This document shows, one piece after another, positions 6,503-7,775 of a DNA stretch of 7,775 bases; positions within the stretch are counted from its first letter, which is position 1, and each line of letters begins with the position of its first letter. The notes under the pieces are model-generated. The model had not been told where the DNA came from. It did no database searches and saw only the letters and a list, made by a program, of their open reading frames with translations. This DNA is from Candidatus Opitulatrix roisinitermitis (GTDB lineage: Bacteria > Actinomycetota > Actinomycetes > Actinomycetales > Bifidobacteriaceae). The stretch lies in assembly GCA_031288055.1 (NCBI GenBank), contig JAITSD010000061.1, forward strand, positions 1 to 7,775, written 5' to 3'. Both the position numbers and the translations under genes were made by a program.

Positions 6503-7728
6503 ATGTGGACGAAACAATATAAAACGCTACTGGCTGAGAGCAGTGTTTCTATTTTCGGAGATGCCTTTTTTTATATATGTTTCATAACTTATTTAGCAAA
6601 TTTACCAGAAGCCGCCGTTTTAATATCTATTTGGACAGTTGCAAACCAACTACCAAATTCCATTAAAATATTCTCAGGAGCCTATGCTGATAGAATAATT
6701 AATAAATATAAAGCTATTATGGCGTGTAATATTATAAGGTTTATTTGTTTTTTAAGTGTGACTGGGCTGATATTGCTAAACAATAATAATTTAATTTATC
6801 TTACTATATTTATAGTTTTCCTATCAGAAATTGTAGGAACTGTAGCACGAAAAACAATTTTACCCTTTTTAAATACTCTGTGCCAAAAAGTGAACTAGAA
6901 GTAGCTCAAGGAATTAACAATGGTTCGGCTCAGGCCATACAAATGGCCGGTGCCGGGGTAGGTTCAGTTTTAATAGGCTTTATCTCACTAGCTTATATTA
7001 GTTTGTTAAATGCTTTGACTTTTGCAATAACTTGGTTCGTATTTCTAAATATAAAAAACTAACTTTTGCAAATTCAAACAATTAAAATAATTGTTAAAAC
7101 CAATAACCCAACCAACTTTTATAAAAACATTTCTCAAACATTTATATATTTAAAAAGTAATTATAAAAGATTTTTAATTGTGCATATGTCTTTATTAAAT
7201 GGTATTTCAAATACTATTGTAGCTGTATTTTTAATTTTGCTAACTCAAAATAAAGTATTAGAAATAATAAATTATCAATTCACTACTGCTAGCATATATA
7301 TCTCTTTTATGCTAGGTAATGTTTTAGGTTCAACTATTTTAGTTAGAAAGTTTACCAAAACACCCACGATATTCCTTTTAAAATTATGTGAGTTTTTATC
7401 AATTTTTGTCCTGCTAGCTATTATATTAGCACAAATAATTATTGTTATTGTGATTTTATTTTTTTATGGGGTTTTAAGTGGTATCATCTCTGCTAAAGTT
7501 TTCGCTGAATTTATTTTAAATATCCCAACAAAACTAGTTGGTTCCTTTATGGGACTTATTGAAACAATTTCTATATCTTTAGCACCTATTTTAACTTTTG
7601 TTTTTAATACTTTAATAATTATTTACCACAATAATATTTCTATAATTGCTTTACTAATTTTGACAATAATTACATTATTGCATAGTCTATTATTTCTAAA
7701 AAATATGCCTAACAAAACACTATCTTGA
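6503..7728 (+). pseudogene. MFS exporter (DHA3-like), broken by a frameshift and an in-frame stop
   Basis: Three consecutive pieces together make one 12-span major facilitator of about 408 residues, the normal size. Piece one (6503-6898) has the N-terminal start, GDAFFY, and the motif-A loop GAYADRIINKYK after span 2. The frame then changes: the family-like reading goes from LPFLNT into VPKSELEVAQGINNGSAQ, which continues to a TAA at 7060-7062. The last piece continues in the same frame after that stop to a TGA at 7726 and holds the C-terminal six spans. The total of 1226 bases is one short of a multiple of three, which fits a single-base loss near 6866-6880, perhaps in the T5 run at 6866-6870. 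The stop falls in the loop between the two halves. The intact ancestor would probably have exported drugs or other small molecules. No ribosome site precedes the ATG. A sequencing error could explain one lesion but hardly both. Confidence 0.85.
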
Positions 7729-7775
7729 TTTATGTCCGCCATACCCAAAAATCAAAGAATTATTTTATTTAATAA

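Noticed and set aside
7732..7775. ATG-initiated open frame (MSAIPKNQRIILFN) running off the right edge
   Set aside because: Only 14 codons are visible and there is no clear ribosome site. It also continues the MFS frame just after the TGA, so it could be the start of a new gene or chance; undecidable from this window.

Overview
The window is AT-rich bacterial DNA using the standard genetic code. All Trp codons checked are TGG, and the intact genes end in TAG or TAA. Several proteins read like Actinobacteria, possibly near the Bifidobacteriaceae, from memory of the family: the von Willebrand A (vWA) protein with its stretches around DVSGS and the following IFNST, the MoxR/DUF58/vWA gene order, and the Fn3-SLH surface protein. 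The low GC and a decayed transporter suggest a reduced, perhaps host-associated genome. This placement is an inference and no homology search was possible.

Layout. Positions 1-994 (minus) hold the N-terminal part of an exported or membrane-anchored protein with a fibronectin-like domain and S-layer homology (SLH) repeats; its C-terminus lies beyond the left edge. After a 148-base gap comes a compact minus-strand block, read from right to left: membrane-anchored FKBP prolyl isomerase (5691-5134), MoxR AAA+ ATPase (5121-4129), DUF58 protein (4163-3279), single-span membrane protein of unknown function (3257-2778), vWA membrane protein (2778-1744) and RsmC/YbxB-like methyltransferase (1751-1143). 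Three of the five junctions overlap and the other two are 12 and 21 bases, so this is very probably one operon. An 83-base divergent intergenic region separates it from a plus-strand gene for a small prepilin-peptidase-like (A24) membrane protease (5775-6224). After a 278-base gap with small palindromic repeats and what may be coding debris comes an MFS exporter gene (6503-7728) broken by one frameshift and one in-frame stop.

How the genes may work together. MoxR ATPases typically act with DUF58 and vWA partners as a chaperone-like or complex-remodelling system. Here the vWA domain is flanked by membrane spans, and a small membrane protein is encoded between DUF58 and vWA, so the machine probably works at the inner face of the cytoplasmic membrane. 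The FKBP is tethered to the membrane with its catalytic domain predicted outside the cell, which fits envelope-protein folding. The neighbouring SLH protein is a possible client, but this is only inferred from position. The methyltransferase is probably an rRNA-modification housekeeping gene carried in the operon. No RNA genes, CRISPR arrays, insertion sequences or phage genes were seen.
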